NCBI RefSeq assembly: GCF_018263905.1
Contig: NZ_JAAFZU010000055.1
Coordinates: 323,673-387,672 of the forward strand
Length of the DNA: 64,000 nt
Source: Loktanella sp. SALINAS62
GTDB lineage: Bacteria > Pseudomonadota > Alphaproteobacteria > Rhodobacterales > Rhodobacteraceae
Direction of reading: 5' to 3'
The notes under the pieces were generated by a model. That model ran no database searches. It had not been told where the DNA came from and saw only the letters and a program-made list of their open reading frames with translations. This document shows, piece by piece, positions 10,670-21,816 of the stretch (position 1 is the first letter of the stretch; each line of letters begins with the position of its first letter). The position numbers and the translations under genes were made by a program.

Positions 10670-11835
10670 CGTCCCATCCGCCGCATCAGAATGTCACCGA
10701 TTTCGCCTTGTGGACGACTGCGGGTGAGGGCCAGCAGCATGCCGACCGCGATGCCCGTCGCAATCAGTGACGACCCGCCGTAGCTGACGAACGGCAGGGT
10801 CATCCCCTTGGCAGGCAGCAGCCGCACGGCCACACCCATGTTGATCATCGCCTGCACGCCGAACGCACAGGCCAACCCCGTGCCCGCCAGCCGGATGAAC
10901 GGGTCGCGTTCGCGCATCAGCCGCGACAGGCTACGCACCACGATCACGGCATAAAGGATGATAATGGCAACGACGCAGATCAGACCATATTCTTCGGCGG
11001 CGACGGCGATGATAAAGTCTGTATGCGCGTCAGGCAGGGACCATTTCACCTGCCCCTCGCCAACGCCCACGCCAAAAAAGCCACCTTCGCGGATGGCGTT
11101 TGTCGCGTAACCCAGCTGCGTTGTCGGGTCGACCTCGGGTGACAAAAAGCCATTGATGCGACGGGCGAAGTGTTCGGAACTGTTGTAGGCAAAAAACCCA
11201 ACGCCCACGACGCAGGCCGCCAGCGACAGCAGCAACACCATCGGCGCACCGGCCACGAAATACATCACACCCCATGCGAACAACACAAGGCAGGCCTGAC
11301 CGAAATCGGGTTGCAAGGCCAGCAGGGCCACGATCAGGATCGTCAGGACAAAGCTGTACATCCGGCCCGGCGGCCCGCCGACGCTAAGCGCTGCGGCCAT
11401 CATCCAAGCAGAGATCACGACGAAGCCGGGTTTAAGAAATTCCGACGGCTGCACCGAAGCAAAGCCCAGCGAATACCAGCGGGTCGCACCCTTGCCGAAA
11501 TCAGTGCCGAATATCGGGAGCAGGGCCAGCGCGGCAAAGGCAAATGCAAACCCAATGACCGCAAGACGGCGCACCATCACCGGCGTCATCAGCGAAAAGC
11601 CGAACATGACAGCAATCGCCATGCCACCGAAAAACGCCTGACGCGTCACGTAATAGAACGGGGGCAATCCGTTTTTCGCAGCCAAAGGGGGCGATGCGGC
11701 CAGTCCGAGCAGCATGCCAATGGCGAAAAGCACCAGAATGCAGCACATTGTCCACTTGTCGATCGTCCGCCACCAGCGCGGCAAAACGGGATCACCCGTC
11801 ACCACGCGCGGCGCGCCGTACACCATCTCGGTCAT
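10666..11835 (-). CDS. ftsW: Septal peptidoglycan polymerase FtsW (SEDS)
   Basis: Polytopic SEDS glycosyltransferase that polymerises lipid II at the septum together with FtsI. The 389-residue protein has about ten membrane helices, starting with [25 protein letters not shown] hallmarks are [21 protein letters not shown] and [19 protein letters not shown]. The large periplasmic loop [33 protein letters not shown] is split here only in part, and [19 protein letters not shown] closes the core. It is coupled to murG. Its 5' side faces the divergently transcribed flavoprotein gene, so the 156 bases upstream must carry its promoter, or transcription must read through the antisense gene. Confidence 0.96.
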   Translation of the reverse strand: MTEMVYGAPRVVTGDPVLPRWWRTIDKWTMCCILVLFAIGMLLGLAASPPLAAKNGLPPFYYVTRQAFFGGMAIAVMFGFSLMTPVMVRRLAVIGFAFAFAALALLPIFGTDFGKGATRWYSLGFASVQPSEFLKPGFVVISAWMMAAALSVGGPPGRMYSFVLTILIVALLALQPDFGQACLVLFAWGVMYFVAGAPMVLLLSLAACVVGVGFFAYNSSEHFARRINGFLSPEVDPTTQLGYATNAIREGGFFGVGVGEGQVKWSLPDAHTDFIIAVAAEEYGLICVVAIIILYAVIVVRSLSRLMRERDPFIRLAGTGLACAFGVQAMINMGVAVRLLPAKGMTLPFVSYGGSSLIATGIAVGMLLALTRSRPQGEIGDILMRRMGR

Positions 11836-11991
11836 GCAAATTCCGCCCGAATTGCCTATCTTCGCCCGGTTTTGTCCGGGTCTGATTGCCAGCCTAAACC
11901 GAAAGCCGGACCGATTCTACTTCTAATTGACGCACCCTGCCCACACGGCGGGGTCTTGCAACCGCGGACGTTTCAGGCGAATCCCGTCGGC
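11836..11991. promoter_or_regulatory. Divergent intergenic region ftsW / flavoprotein
   Basis: These 156 bases lie between two divergently read genes. They must contain the flavoprotein promoter and probably one for the ftsW-to-ftsZ half of the cluster, since that half is cut off from murD by an antisense gene. No -35/-10 pair is convincing by eye. Confidence 0.35.
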
Positions 11992-13164
11992 ATGCAAGTC
12001 AATACGCTGATCCTTGGCGCCGGGGCTGCCGGCATGATGGCGGCCGCCCATGCGGGGCCGTCCACGCTGGTCGTGGATCATGCCCGCGCACCGGGGGAAA
12101 AGATCCGCATTTCTGGCGGCGGACGCTGCAATTTCACCAATCTTTATGCGGAACCCGCCAATTTCATCTCGGGCAATCCGCATTTCATGAAATCGGCCCT
12201 GTCGCGCTATACGCAATGGGATTTCATCGACCTTGTGAACAGCCACGGGATTGCATGGCATGAAAAAACGCTGGGCCAGTTGTTTTGCGACGATAGCGCG
12301 CGACAGATCGTGGCACTTTTGCGGGCCGAAATGGACCGGGCTGGCGCACAGATGTGGCTGCAGACCAGCATCGACAGCGTCACGCATGATGGCGAGTTCC
12401 GTGTGACCCTGACCCGTGACGGGCGCAGCACGGTCGTGACCGCCCATCACCTGATCCTTGCCACGGGCGGTAAATCCATCCCGAAGATGGGCGCGACGGG
12501 CCTTGCGTATCGCATTGCGGAACAGTTCGGCCTGCCGCTGGTCACGCCCCGCCCCGGACTGGTGCCGCTGACGTTTGGCGACACCTTCAAACCGCTGGCG
12601 GGCATCGCACTGCCCAGTCGCATATCGGCAAATGGTCCCGCATTCACGGAAGCCGCACTTTTCACCCATCGCGGGCTATCCGGGCCAGCCGTGCTGCAGG
12701 CGTCAAGCTACTGGACAGAGGGTGAGACCATCACGCTCGACCTGTCACCGGACGCATCGCTGTTCGATCTGCTGAAAACCGCGCGCCAGACCGCAGGTCG
12801 TCGGTCATTGACGACTGTCCTTTCGCAACATCTACCGGCCCGATTGGTTGTATATCTGGATGATGACTTGCCCAAATCGAACTTGGCTGATTTGTCGGAT
12901 GCCAAACTGGCCCAAATTGCAGACCGTCTGCATCACTGGCAACTGACCCCGGCCGGATCAGAGGGCTACCGCACCGCAGAGGTGACATTGGGCGGCATCG
13001 ACACCGACGCGCTGAATTCCGCCACGATGGAAGCGAAAACCGTGCCGGGCCTGTTCGCCATTGGCGAGGCGGTCGACGTCACAGGATGGCTGGGCGGTTA
13101 CAATTTCCAATGGGCGTGGTCATCGGGCTGGGCCGCAGGCACGGCCATTGCCGCCGGGTGTTAG
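11992..13164 (+). CDS. HI0933/BaiN-family FAD-dependent oxidoreductase
   Basis: A 390-residue flavoprotein of the HI0933 (YhiN, BaiN/RdsA) family. It opens with a Rossmann dinucleotide loop, [13 protein letters not shown], at residues 6-18. [15 protein letters not shown] (FAD contacts) follows near residue 37, then [26 protein letters not shown]. The C-terminal [21 protein letters not shown] and [25 protein letters not shown] are strongly family-specific. The physiological substrate is unknown; some relatives act on bile-acid intermediates. It is the only plus-strand gene inside the dcw cluster, and its TAG stop overlaps the murD TAA tail to tail (TTAG). The in-frame codons upstream of the ATG at 11992 are non-coding in character. 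Confidence 0.92.
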   Translation: MQVNTLILGAGAAGMMAAAHAGPSTLVVDHARAPGEKIRISGGGRCNFTNLYAEPANFISGNPHFMKSALSRYTQWDFIDLVNSHGIAWHEKTLGQLFCDDSARQIVALLRAEMDRAGAQMWLQTSIDSVTHDGEFRVTLTRDGRSTVVTAHHLILATGGKSIPKMGATGLAYRIAEQFGLPLVTPRPGLVPLTFGDTFKPLAGIALPSRISANGPAFTEAALFTHRGLSGPAVLQASSYWTEGETITLDLSPDASLFDLLKTARQTAGRRSLTTVLSQHLPARLVVYLDDDLPKSNLADLSDAKLAQIADRLHHWQLTPAGSEGYRTAEVTLGGIDTDALNSATMEAKTVPGLFAIGEAVDVTGWLGGYNFQWAWSSGWAAGTAIAAGC

Positions 13165-14558
13165 GCCAATGCGCTGCGGACCTGATCGGTAAAATCATCA
13201 CCTCGCGCGGCAAAACTGTCGTATTGATCGAACGACGCACAGGCCGGTGCCAGCAGCACCACGTCGCCCGGTTCGGCATCCGCCACGGCCTGTGCAACAG
13301 CCACATCCATCGTGCCGCAAATCGCCGCGTCGACGCCACCCAACTGGCGGGCGAAATCCTCGGCCTCGCGTCCGATGACATAGGCGCGGGCGACCGTCCC
13401 CAGATGTGGTAGCAACCCGTCCAGACCGCCCTCTTTTTGCAGGCCACCGCATATCCAGCGGATGCGCGGAAATGCCTGCAACGCCTTGGCCGCCGCGTCG
13501 ACGTTGGTGGCCTTGCTGTCGTTCACGAATGTCACGCCGTCACGTTCGGCCACGATCTGCGACCTGTGCGGCAGACCGGGGTAGCTGCGCATCGCCGCTT
13601 CGATCCCGCGCGGTCCCAGTCCCAGCGTCCGCACTGCGGCATAGGCGCAGCAGGCGTTTTGATGGTTATGCACGCCCGGCAGGCCGGTGATGTCACGCAG
13701 GTCGATGGATGCCACCTGCTTGCCGCGCCGATGTTCAACCAGAAACCCTTTTTTGGCGCAGACCGTCCAGCCGTCACCCAGCTTGCGGGTGACCGATACC
13801 CGGATCAGGCGGTCGTCGGACAGGGCATTGACCAATTGGTTGGCGAGATAACGGCCTTCGTCCTCGTCCACGCCGATGATGGCGCGGTCCGGGCCGCCTT
13901 CGGAAAACAGGCGGCGTTTGGCCGCGAAATAGCCACCCTGCCCGGCGTGACGGTCCAGATGATCAGGGCTGATATTCGTCAGCACGGCCACGTCGGGCGT
14001 CAGATGCCGCGCCAGTTCGGTCTGGTAGGATGACAATTCCAGCACCACGACTTCGCCGTCGTGGGCGGGGTCGATGTCCAGCACCCCACGCCCGATGTTA
14101 CCGGCAAGCTGCGTCGGACGCCCGTTTTCCGCCAGAATATGATGGATCAGCGCAGAGGTGGTGGATTTTCCGTTGCTACCCGTCACCGCGATCACGCGCG
14201 GGCGGGTATCGAACCCGTCCCAGTCATCGGTGGCGAAAGAGCGAAAGAACAGGCCGATGTCGTTGTCAACCGGCACGCCCGCGTCCCACGCGGCGGCGAT
14301 CACTGGGTTTGGGGCGGGATACAGGTGCGGAATGCCGGGGCTGACGATCAGCGCCGCGATCCCGTCGAACGCACCCGGTCTGGTCAGGTCCCGCAGCACG
14401 AGCACCTCTGCCTCTGCGATGTCGCGGGCACGCGGGCTGTCGTCCCAGACGACGGGATGCGCACCGCCATCCCGCAACGCCCGCGCCGTGGCAAGACCAG
14501 ACCGGCCAAGGCCCAGAACAGCGACGGATTGACCGGCAAAACCTTGGACAGGGATCAT
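13161..14558 (-). CDS. murD: UDP-N-acetylmuramoyl-L-alanine--D-glutamate ligase MurD
   Basis: Cytoplasmic Mur ligase that adds D-Glu to UDP-MurNAc-L-Ala. The 465-residue protein has the N-terminal [17 protein letters not shown] (residues 12-28), P-loop [19 protein letters not shown] near residue 125, [32 protein letters not shown], and [16 protein letters not shown] in the domain-3 region. The C-terminal [23 protein letters not shown] is specific to MurD. It is preceded by mraY with a 105-base gap and runs tail to tail into the flavoprotein gene, so the dcw message likely changes here. Confidence 0.97.
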   Translation of the reverse strand: MIPVQGFAGQSVAVLGLGRSGLATARALRDGGAHPVVWDDSPRARDIAEAEVLVLRDLTRPGAFDGIAALIVSPGIPHLYPAPNPVIAAAWDAGVPVDNDIGLFFRSFATDDWDGFDTRPRVIAVTGSNGKSTTSALIHHILAENGRPTQLAGNIGRGVLDIDPAHDGEVVVLELSSYQTELARHLTPDVAVLTNISPDHLDRHAGQGGYFAAKRRLFSEGGPDRAIIGVDEDEGRYLANQLVNALSDDRLIRVSVTRKLGDGWTVCAKKGFLVEHRRGKQVASIDLRDITGLPGVHNHQNACCAYAAVRTLGLGPRGIEAAMRSYPGLPHRSQIVAERDGVTFVNDSKATNVDAAAKALQAFPRIRWICGGLQKEGGLDGLLPHLGTVARAYVIGREAEDFARQLGGVDAAICGTMDVAVAQAVADAEPGDVVLLAPACASFDQYDSFAARGDDFTDQVRSALA

Positions 14559-14663
14559 GGGAACGGCCTTATGTCAGATGTGGCAGGCTTGGGTTTCAAA
14601 CCGGATACCGCCGGGCGTTTGCAAGCAAAAGGTGTTTCAATCCGGCAAATGGGCGATGCCACT

Positions 14664-15746
14664 TCACCGCACCTTTAGCGTCGCCAACCCGATCATCGCA
14701 AGGATCAGCGCGATGATCCAGAAGCGGATCACGATCTGCGGTTCGGCCCAGCCCTTTTTTTCATAATGATGGTGGATCGGGGCCATCAGGAACACGCGCT
14801 TGCCGGTCCGTTTGAAATACAGGACCTGCACGATGACCGATAGCGCCTCGACCACGAACAGGCCGCCGACGATAGCCAGCACGATTTCATGCTTAGTCGC
14901 TACGGCGATGGCGCCCAACGCACCACCCAAGGCCAGCGATCCGGTATCGCCCATGAACACGGCGGCTGGCGGTGCGTTATACCACAAAAACCCAAGGCCG
15001 CCGCCCACAAGCCCCGCGCAAAAGATCAGGATTTCACCTGAATCGACGACATAATGCAGGCCCAGGCTTTCTGCGAAATCCACGCGCCCCACGAAATAGG
15101 CGATGATCCCGAATGTCGCCGCCGCGATCATCGCGGGCATGATCGCAAGGCCGTCCAGACCGTCGGTCAGATTGACCGCATTCGCGGCCCCCACAATGAC
15201 AATCATCGCAAAGGGCACAAAGAAAATTCCAAGGTTCAGCAAGACATCTTTGAACACAGGGACCGCCAGTTGATATTGCAGATCGATGGGGTGGAAATAA
15301 GACGCCCACAGCGTCGCCAGCAGCGCGATCAAAAAACCAAGCCCCAGTCGCACCTTGCCCGGCACACCGTCGGATTTCTGTTTGCTGACCTTTGCGTAAT
15401 CGTCAGCAAATCCGATGGCGGCAAAGCCCAAGGTCACAAACAGGACCATCCAGATATAGGGATTGTCCCAGCGCGCCCACAGCAGGGTCGATGTGGTCAG
15501 CGCACCCACAATCAGAAGCCCCCCCATCGTGGGGGTGCCTGCCTTGATAAAATGGCCTTCTGGTCCGTCGCTGCGGATCGGCTGCCCCTTGCCTTGGGTG
15601 CGGCGCAAGACATTGATCAGCGGCAGACCGAACAGGAAACCAAACACCAGCGCCGTCATGAACGCCCCGCCGGCGCGGAAAGTAATGTAACGAAACAGGT
15701 TGAAAAAATCACCGCCGTCCGACAGCTCGGTAAGCCAGTATAGCAT
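14664..15746 (-). CDS. mraY: Phospho-N-acetylmuramoyl-pentapeptide transferase MraY
   Basis: Ten-helix inner-membrane enzyme that links UDP-MurNAc-pentapeptide to undecaprenyl phosphate, forming lipid I. The 360-residue protein shows the cytoplasmic loop motifs [35 protein letters not shown] with the catalytic Asp pair, [14 protein letters not shown], and [15 protein letters not shown] with the nucleophilic Asp. It ends with [13 protein letters not shown], the family C-terminal signature. All key residues are present and the length is exactly typical. It lies 27 bases after murF in the same operon. Confidence 0.98.
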   Translation of the reverse strand: MLYWLTELSDGGDFFNLFRYITFRAGGAFMTALVFGFLFGLPLINVLRRTQGKGQPIRSDGPEGHFIKAGTPTMGGLLIVGALTTSTLLWARWDNPYIWMVLFVTLGFAAIGFADDYAKVSKQKSDGVPGKVRLGLGFLIALLATLWASYFHPIDLQYQLAVPVFKDVLLNLGIFFVPFAMIVIVGAANAVNLTDGLDGLAIMPAMIAAATFGIIAYFVGRVDFAESLGLHYVVDSGEILIFCAGLVGGGLGFLWYNAPPAAVFMGDTGSLALGGALGAIAVATKHEIVLAIVGGLFVVEALSVIVQVLYFKRTGKRVFLMAPIHHHYEKKGWAEPQIVIRFWIIALILAMIGLATLKVR

Positions 15747-15773
15747 GTTGTGGTTCCCTTGCTGGACCGCGCG

Positions 15774-17189
15774 TCAGCGATGCCCGAGTTTCCTGATGGC
15801 GTCAACGACACGCGAGACGTGCGATCCTTTGGACCCTTTGACCAGCACGACATCGCCGGCATCGACCAGACTTCTGACTGTGGCGGCCAGATCATCGGCG
15901 TCGGGTGCCCAATGCCCCCGCAGTTCGGCGGGCAGCGCGTCGAACAGCGCCCGCATCCGTGGCCCTGCACAATGGATGACATTCACCGTTCCCAGATGCG
16001 CACTGTCGGCCAGACCCGCGTGCATCGCCATTTCATCCGGCCCCAGTTCCAGCATATCGCCCAGGATCGCGATGCGGCGACCACGACGGGTGCGGCCCAC
16101 ATCATCACGCGGCAGGCTGGCGGCAAGCACTTCCAGTGCGGCGTCCATGGATGTCGGGTTGGCGTTGAACGCATCATCGATCAGATCCAGCGTGATCCCG
16201 TCTTCCAGCGGGTCCAGAACCACGCGTTCGCGGGTGCCACGGCCCTGCGGCGGCTGCCACCGTGACAGGTTGACGGCAGACTGCACAGGGTCTGCCCCCA
16301 ACGCGTCGGCCGCTGCCAGCACGGCGACGGCGTTCATCGCAAAATGCCTGCCCGGCACCGACAGCTTGCACAGGTATTCGGTCCCGTCGTGCTGTATCGC
16401 TATAGTCGTGACGCTGTCGGTGATCCGCACTTTACCCAATGCCCATTCGCCCGATGTTCCAAAAGTAACAATTTGCGCGCCTGCATCGCGGGCAATATCG
16501 GTCAGAATGTACGATGTATCCAAGTCGGCGTTCAGCACAGCGACACCATCCCCATCCAGCCCGGTGACAATCGACGCCTTTTCGCGGGCGATGCCGGACA
16601 GGTTTTCAAAGGCTTCCAGATGGGCGGGCGCAACGGTTGTGACCATCACCACATGCGGGCGGGTCAGCCGCGACAGCGGTGCAATTTCGCCGGGATGGTT
16701 CATGCCGATTTCGATGATCGCATATTGCGTGTCCACAGGCATCCGCGCCAGCGTCAGGGGCACGCCCCAGTGGTTGTTGTAGGACGCTTCTGCCGCGTGG
16801 GTGCGGCCTTGCATTGCCAAGGCAGACCGCAGCATTTCCTTTGTCGATGTCTTGCCGACCGACCCTGTGACGGCAACGATCCGGGCGCGCGTCCGGGCGC
16901 GCGCAAAGCGGGCCAGATCAGCCAGCCCCGCCAGCACATCATCCACGATCAAAAGCGGTGCATCAGCCGCAACATCCGCAGGTCGATGTGACACAAGCGC
17001 GGCGGCGGCGCCTTTTTCCAGCGCTTGTGCGACGAAATCGTGGCCGTCACGGGCAGCCGTCAGGGCCACAAACAAATCACCGGGCTGCACCGTGCGCGTA
17101 TCAATCGACACACCTGTCGCCTGCCAGTCGGTCGTTGTTTCACCCTTGGTTGCCGTCACCGCATCGGCGCTGGTCCACAGCGGGGTCAA
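15774..17189 (-). CDS. murF: UDP-MurNAc-tripeptide--D-alanyl-D-alanine ligase MurF
   Basis: Cytoplasmic Mur ligase that adds D-Ala-D-Ala (from Ddl) to finish the UDP-MurNAc pentapeptide. The 471-residue sequence has the N-terminal GVSIDTRTVQPGDLFVALTAARDGHDF segment near residue 27. The P-loop AVTGSVGKTSTKEML is near residue 112, followed by SYNNHWGVPLTLARMP and EIGMNHPGEIAPLSRLTRPHV. The C-terminal LDLIDDAFNANPTSMDAALEVL is diagnostic of MurF. Its ATG overlaps the murE stop by four bases. Confidence 0.97.
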   Translation of the reverse strand: MTPLWTSADAVTATKGETTTDWQATGVSIDTRTVQPGDLFVALTAARDGHDFVAQALEKGAAAALVSHRPADVAADAPLLIVDDVLAGLADLARFARARTRARIVAVTGSVGKTSTKEMLRSALAMQGRTHAAEASYNNHWGVPLTLARMPVDTQYAIIEIGMNHPGEIAPLSRLTRPHVVMVTTVAPAHLEAFENLSGIAREKASIVTGLDGDGVAVLNADLDTSYILTDIARDAGAQIVTFGTSGEWALGKVRITDSVTTIAIQHDGTEYLCKLSVPGRHFAMNAVAVLAAADALGADPVQSAVNLSRWQPPQGRGTRERVVLDPLEDGITLDLIDDAFNANPTSMDAALEVLAASLPRDDVGRTRRGRRIAILGDMLELGPDEMAMHAGLADSAHLGTVNVIHCAGPRMRALFDALPAELRGHWAPDADDLAATVRSLVDAGDVVLVKGSKGSHVSRVVDAIRKLGHR

Positions 17190-18679
17190 ATCCGTCCCTC
17201 CAGTGCAGCGACAGCAACGCTGGCCTGTTCGGCATCGTCAAATGGCAGCACTGTATCGCCAACAATCTGGCCCGACTCGTGTCCCTTGCCCGCGATCAGC
17301 AGCGCGTCACCCGGCCCCAGCGCGTCGATGCCACGCAGGATCGCTTCGGCGCGGTCGCCGACCTCTATGACCTCTGCGGCGTTTTCGGCCATTGCACCGG
17401 ACAAAACTGCAGCGCGGATATCGGCGGGCCGTTCGGACCGGGGGTTGTCATCGGTCACCACGACCAGATCGGCGTTGGCTGCAGCCGCCTGCCCCATCAG
17501 GGGCCGCTTGCCCTTGTCACGGTCCCCGCCCGCGCCCACGATCACAACGATCCGACCCATCACATGCGGACGCATCGCCCGCAGCGCTGTCTGCACCGCA
17601 TCGGGTGTATGCGCGTAATCGACAAAGACCGGCGCGCCGTTTTCGCGGGTGGCAACGAGTTGCATCCGTCCGCGCACCGTCGTCAATTTTTCCAGCGCGG
17701 CAAAGACATCACCGGGCAGTGCGCCCGCCGCGATGGCCAGCCCACAGGCGACAACGACATTATCGGCCTGAAAGCCGCCGATCAGGTTCAGCCGGGCGCG
17801 AAATGGCCGATCCTGCCACAAAAGCTGCAAATCCTGTCCGGTATCGTCGAATCGCTGCGCCACGATCCGCAACCGCGCATCGGCATGACGGCCGACCCCG
17901 ATCACTTCAATCCCACGTGTCGTGCACAGACTGGCAACCTCTGGCCCGCGCGGATCGTCAAGATTGACCACCGCCACGCCGTCGTCGGCCAAAATGCGGG
18001 TAAACAGCCCCATTTTCGCTTCGAAATAGGCCTCAAACGTTTCGTGATAGTCCAGATGGTCCTGGGTGAAGTTCGTAAACCCCGCCGCCGCGACCATGAC
18101 GCCGTCCATCCGGCGCTGATCCAACCCATGAGAGGATGCTTCCATCGCGGCATGGGTCACACCGTCTTCTTCGGCCTCTGCCAGAATGCGGTGCAACGTC
18201 ACGGGATCCGGTGTGGTGTGGTGCAACGGCGCGGTCCACGCGCCTTCGACGCCGGTGGTGCCGATGTTGATTCCCGCATAGCCAAGGATTTCCCAGATCT
18301 GCCGGGTAAAGGTCGCCACGGATGTTTTACCGTTGGTGCCGGTGACGGCGACCATGACCTCTGGATGGGGGCCGAACCACAGGGACGCGGTCTGCGCCAA
18401 CGCCTGACGCGGTTCCTGCGCGATGACCAGCGCGGCATTGGTGTCAGCCAGCACGTCGGCGGCCAGTTCCGCACCGGCGGTATCGGTCAGGATCGCCGCC
18501 GCGCCCTGTTCCAGCGCCAAGGGAATAAAGCTTGCACCGTGAACGCTGGTGCCGGGCAATGCCGCGAATAAATAACCGCGCCGGACGGCCCGGCTGTCCG
18601 TTTCGACCCCAAGGATTCGCGGATTGCGACCACCGCGCGCGTGCAGACCAAGGTCCAGCAAGGTTTTGATCTCGGACAT
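17186..18679 (-). CDS. murE: UDP-MurNAc-tripeptide synthetase MurE (meso-diaminopimelate type)
   Basis: Cytoplasmic Mur ligase for the third residue of the peptide stem. The 497-residue protein has GVETDSRAVRRGYLFAALPG near residue 23, the P-loop TGTNGKTSVATFTRQIWE near residue 114, and HAAMEASSHGLDQRRMDG. VDYAHTPDAVQTALRAMRPH opens the third domain. The DNPR motif in TDDNPRSERPADIRA is the known mark of meso-diaminopimelate rather than lysine specificity, as expected for a Gram-negative organism. It is followed by murF with a four-base overlap and preceded by ftsI with a 19-base gap. Confidence 0.97.
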   Translation of the reverse strand: MSEIKTLLDLGLHARGGRNPRILGVETDSRAVRRGYLFAALPGTSVHGASFIPLALEQGAAAILTDTAGAELAADVLADTNAALVIAQEPRQALAQTASLWFGPHPEVMVAVTGTNGKTSVATFTRQIWEILGYAGINIGTTGVEGAWTAPLHHTTPDPVTLHRILAEAEEDGVTHAAMEASSHGLDQRRMDGVMVAAAGFTNFTQDHLDYHETFEAYFEAKMGLFTRILADDGVAVVNLDDPRGPEVASLCTTRGIEVIGVGRHADARLRIVAQRFDDTGQDLQLLWQDRPFRARLNLIGGFQADNVVVACGLAIAAGALPGDVFAALEKLTTVRGRMQLVATRENGAPVFVDYAHTPDAVQTALRAMRPHVMGRIVVIVGAGGDRDKGKRPLMGQAAAANADLVVVTDDNPRSERPADIRAAVLSGAMAENAAEVIEVGDRAEAILRGIDALGPGDALLIAGKGHESGQIVGDTVLPFDDAEQASVAVAALEGRI

Positions 18680-18698
18680 GGCGTATCTCCGGCGCGCG

Positions 18699-20483
18699 TC
18701 AGTTCGAGGTGAGTGTTACACTAGCCTGTGCCAAAGGTTCAATCAGTGGTCTCATGCCCAGCAGCGGTGCGACGCGACGGATCATTTCGGCGGCCACGGG
18801 CACCGCCGTCCAACCCGCAGTCCGGCGTGGTTCATCGCCAGAGGATTCGACCGCTTCATCCAGCGTCACGATGACCACGTATTTGGGGCCGGACGCGGGA
18901 AAGACGGATGCAAAGGTCGTGATTGTCTTGTCATCGTAATAGCCGCCGCCGTTCGTCAGCGGTTTGTCGGCGGTTCCGGTTTTGCCGGCCACCTCGTATC
19001 CTGCGACCTCGCCCATGGATGCGGTGCCGCGAGTCACGACCTGCCGCAGCATATCAACCGCACGTTCTGACGTATCTTCGCGGATCACCCGCGGGCCAAC
19101 CTGCGGTGTCTCACGTTTCAGCAGCGTCGGCGTCACCTTTGTGCCGCCATTCACAACGGTCGCATAAGCCTGCGCCAGATGAAGCGGAGAGCTGGACAAG
19201 CCGTGACCAAAGGAAATCGTCGCTGTGTTCACCTCGCCCCAGCGGGGCGGCAGCAGAGGTCGGCCTGATGGCGCTTCTGTCAATTCGATCTGGGTGGGTT
19301 CGGTCAGGCCCAATTTCGCCAGAAATTCCTTTTGCCGCACGCCACCGATCTGCAAAGCGACCCGCGCCGTGCCCACGTTGGACGACTCGACGATCACGTC
19401 GGTCGCGGTCATGACCGGGTCCATGCGGTGAAAATCCCGGATGCGCTGGCGGCCAAACGACAGCGGCCCCTTGGTGTCGACCATCGTCATCGGGTTGATC
19501 AGGCCCATTTCCATCGCTTGGGCGATGGCGAAAATCTTGAACGTCGATCCCAGTTCATAGACGCCCTGCACCGCGCGATTGAACAGCGGACTATCAGACT
19601 GGTCACCTGTGGTCAGCGCCGGCGGGCGGTTGTTCGGATCGAAATCCGGCAATGACGCAAGCGAGATGATTTCACCGGTATGAATATCCATGATGATGGA
19701 TGCCGCACCCTTGGCGTTCAGCAGCATCATGCCACCTGCCAACACTTCCTCTGCGGCGGCCTGCACCGTCAGATCAAGCGACAGTTGCAGCGGCGCACCT
19801 TCGTTGGCGGGGTCGCGCAGCAGATTGTCAAACCGGTGCTCGATGCCCGCGACACCGATGACTTCGGCGCTCGATACGCCTTCACGGCCATAGGACGCAC
19901 CGCCCAGCACATGCGCCGCAATCGGCCCATTGGGGTAAAGCCGCATTTCACGCGGGCCGAACAGCAGGCCGGGCGACCCGATATCATGCACTTGCTGCAT
20001 CTGTTCAGGTGAAATCTGCCTGCGGACCCAGACAAATTTTCGGCTTCCTGTAAAGTCCTTTAGCAGGCGTTCTTCATCCAGATCGGGGAAAATCGCTGCC
20101 AGTTCCGCCGCCGCACGCGCGGGTTCGATCATCTGATGCGGCTGGGCATACAGTGCATGCGTCGCAAGGTTGGTCGCAAGGATGCGGCCGTTGCGATCGA
20201 CGATATCGGCACGCTGCCCGATGATCGGGTTGCCGCTGGCGGCGACACGCGGTTCTTCGGGCACCGATGCGGCCAGCGTGGACATCCGCACCCCGATGGT
20301 GCCGAACGCCAACGCAAAAGCCGCGCCCAGCAGCAACAGGCGCGATTCTGCGCGGGCACGGCTGCGATCGGCCAATGCTTCGTGACGCAGGCGCAGGTTT
20401 TCTTTTTCAATCGCGGACGGGTCTTCGCCCGTTTCGCGCGCTTTGAGGATACGGGCCAGCGGGCGCAGTGGGGTGCGGATCAC
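18699..20483 (-). CDS. ftsI: Septal transpeptidase FtsI (PBP3)
   Basis: Class B penicillin-binding protein that cross-links septal peptidoglycan in partnership with FtsW. The 594-residue product has a charged cytoplasmic N-terminus and one membrane helix near residues 48-66 (RLLLLGAAFALAFGTIGVRM). The PBP dimerisation domain follows, with RADIVDRNGRILATNL near residue 91. The transpeptidase motifs are STFK at 313-316 (nucleophile S313), SSN at 367-369 and KTGT at 501-504. Its ATG overlaps the ftsL stop. Confidence 0.97.
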   Translation of the reverse strand: MIRTPLRPLARILKARETGEDPSAIEKENLRLRHEALADRSRARAESRLLLLGAAFALAFGTIGVRMSTLAASVPEEPRVAASGNPIIGQRADIVDRNGRILATNLATHALYAQPHQMIEPARAAAELAAIFPDLDEERLLKDFTGSRKFVWVRRQISPEQMQQVHDIGSPGLLFGPREMRLYPNGPIAAHVLGGASYGREGVSSAEVIGVAGIEHRFDNLLRDPANEGAPLQLSLDLTVQAAAEEVLAGGMMLLNAKGAASIIMDIHTGEIISLASLPDFDPNNRPPALTTGDQSDSPLFNRAVQGVYELGSTFKIFAIAQAMEMGLINPMTMVDTKGPLSFGRQRIRDFHRMDPVMTATDVIVESSNVGTARVALQIGGVRQKEFLAKLGLTEPTQIELTEAPSGRPLLPPRWGEVNTATISFGHGLSSSPLHLAQAYATVVNGGTKVTPTLLKRETPQVGPRVIREDTSERAVDMLRQVVTRGTASMGEVAGYEVAGKTGTADKPLTNGGGYYDDKTITTFASVFPASGPKYVVIVTLDEAVESSGDEPRRTAGWTAVPVAAEMIRRVAPLLGMRPLIEPLAQASVTLTSN

Positions 20484-20842
20484 AGCGGGTCCTCTTCGTC
20501 CGATGGGCCGATGGAATTGATATCGATGGGATCCGTGATCGGCAGAATATCGGGGATCGGATAGACGATATAGCGCGGATCGCCAAAGCTGTCGGGCGAC
20601 AGTGGCAGCAGCCCCAGCCTGTCAAAGTTCAGCTCTGCCAGATCGACCAGCCGGTCGGGCCGGTTCAGATACGCCCATTCGGCGCGCAGCATACCCAGAC
20701 GTTCGTGGGCATCGCCAATCTGCGCGTGCAAAAGGCGCACATCCTTGATCGCGGTCTGCGTGCGGTAGTTTTCCTGATAGGCCCAAAACCCAAGCCCCAT
20801 GACCGCGACGGCAGCGGCGACATACATCACGAAACGCATCAT
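20480..20842 (-). CDS. ftsL: Cell division protein FtsL
   Basis: A 120-residue bitopic protein: short N-terminus, one membrane helix ([19 protein letters not shown]), then a periplasmic coiled coil with spaced Leu (residues 25-60) and an acidic Pro/Ile-rich tail ([17 protein letters not shown]). FtsL forms the FtsQLB complex that activates FtsWI. It is poorly conserved, so identification rests on size, topology and position. It is flanked by rsmH and ftsI, with four-base overlaps on both sides. Confidence 0.92.
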   Translation of the reverse strand: MMRFVMYVAAAVAVMGLGFWAYQENYRTQTAIKDVRLLHAQIGDAHERLGMLRAEWAYLNRPDRLVDLAELNFDRLGLLPLSPDSFGDPRYIVYPIPDILPITDPIDINSIGPSDEEDPL

Positions 20843-21807
20843 TGGTCGGTCGTCCTGAGTGGCATGCCCAGATCACGCCGCGCGATGTCGGCGGCGGGGG
20901 CGTCGGTACGGGTGGCGATCCGCAATTTGGCGGACCGGGCGCGTGGGTTGGCCGCGACTTCGTCCGGGTCGGCGGCAATCGCCTTGCGGGTCTTTTGTGT
21001 AAAGGCCGGGGTGATTTCATCCAATGCGGGGGCATAGCGGTTGGCGTTGGCGGTCGTGCCGCTCCGCGCTTGAATGAACCGTTTTGCCATCCTGTCTTCG
21101 ACGGAATGGAACGTCACCACGGCCAATTTGCCACCGGGCCGCAAGGCCCGTTCAGCGGCCATCAGCCCGTCGGCCAGTTCGCCATATTCGTCGTTCACCG
21201 CGATCCGCAGCGCCTGAAACGTCCGTGTTGCCGGGTGCGATTGGTTAGGTTTGGCACGTGGCAGGCAGCTTTCGACGATCTTGGCCAGTTGCAACGTTGT
21301 CGTCACCGGACGCGCGGCGACAATCGTCCGCGCAATCCGGCGGCTGGCGCGTTCTTCACCATAAAGATAGATAATGTCGGCCAATTCGGTTTCGTCGGCG
21401 GTGTTGACTATATCCGCGGCAGAGGTGCCCGCCTGCGACATCCGCATGTCCAGCGGTCCGTCACGCATGAACGAAAACCCACGTTCCGGCAGGTCAAGCT
21501 GCATGGACGACACACCCAGATCCAGCACCACGCCGTCCAGATCCTGCGCATAGCTGTCCATCTGCGAAAACGTGCCTGCAACCGGCACGATCCGGTCGCC
21601 ATAATCCCCGATCCAGTCCTGCGCCATGTCGAACGCCAGCGGGTCGCGGTCAACGGCGATCACGCGATCAGCGCCCGCATCCAGCAGGCGGCGGGTATAG
21701 CCGCCCGCGCCGAACGTGCCATCCAGCCAGACACCGGTGATCGGCGCACAGCCATCGATGATCGCGTTGATCAGAACGGGAATATGGGGTGCGTCCGGAC
21801 CTGACAT
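20839..21807 (-). CDS. rsmH: 16S rRNA m4C1402 methyltransferase RsmH
   Basis: S-adenosylmethionine-dependent enzyme (MraW) that methylates N4 of C1402 in the decoding site of 16S rRNA. The 322-residue protein has the N-terminal [12 protein letters not shown], the SAM loop [19 protein letters not shown] near residue 30, and [10 protein letters not shown]. It also has [20 protein letters not shown] and the [17 protein letters not shown] and [14 protein letters not shown] signatures. It is the second gene of the cluster, nine bases after mraZ, as in most bacteria. Confidence 0.98.
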   Translation of the reverse strand: MSGPDAPHIPVLINAIIDGCAPITGVWLDGTFGAGGYTRRLLDAGADRVIAVDRDPLAFDMAQDWIGDYGDRIVPVAGTFSQMDSYAQDLDGVVLDLGVSSMQLDLPERGFSFMRDGPLDMRMSQAGTSAADIVNTADETELADIIYLYGEERASRRIARTIVAARPVTTTLQLAKIVESCLPRAKPNQSHPATRTFQALRIAVNDEYGELADGLMAAERALRPGGKLAVVTFHSVEDRMAKRFIQARSGTTANANRYAPALDEITPAFTQKTRKAIAADPDEVAANPRARSAKLRIATRTDAPAADIARRDLGMPLRTTDQ

Positions 21808-21816
21808 TTCCGCGCC

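Noticed and set aside
16958-18571. A 537-codon plus-strand open frame
   Set aside because: Antisense to murE; no recognisable domain.
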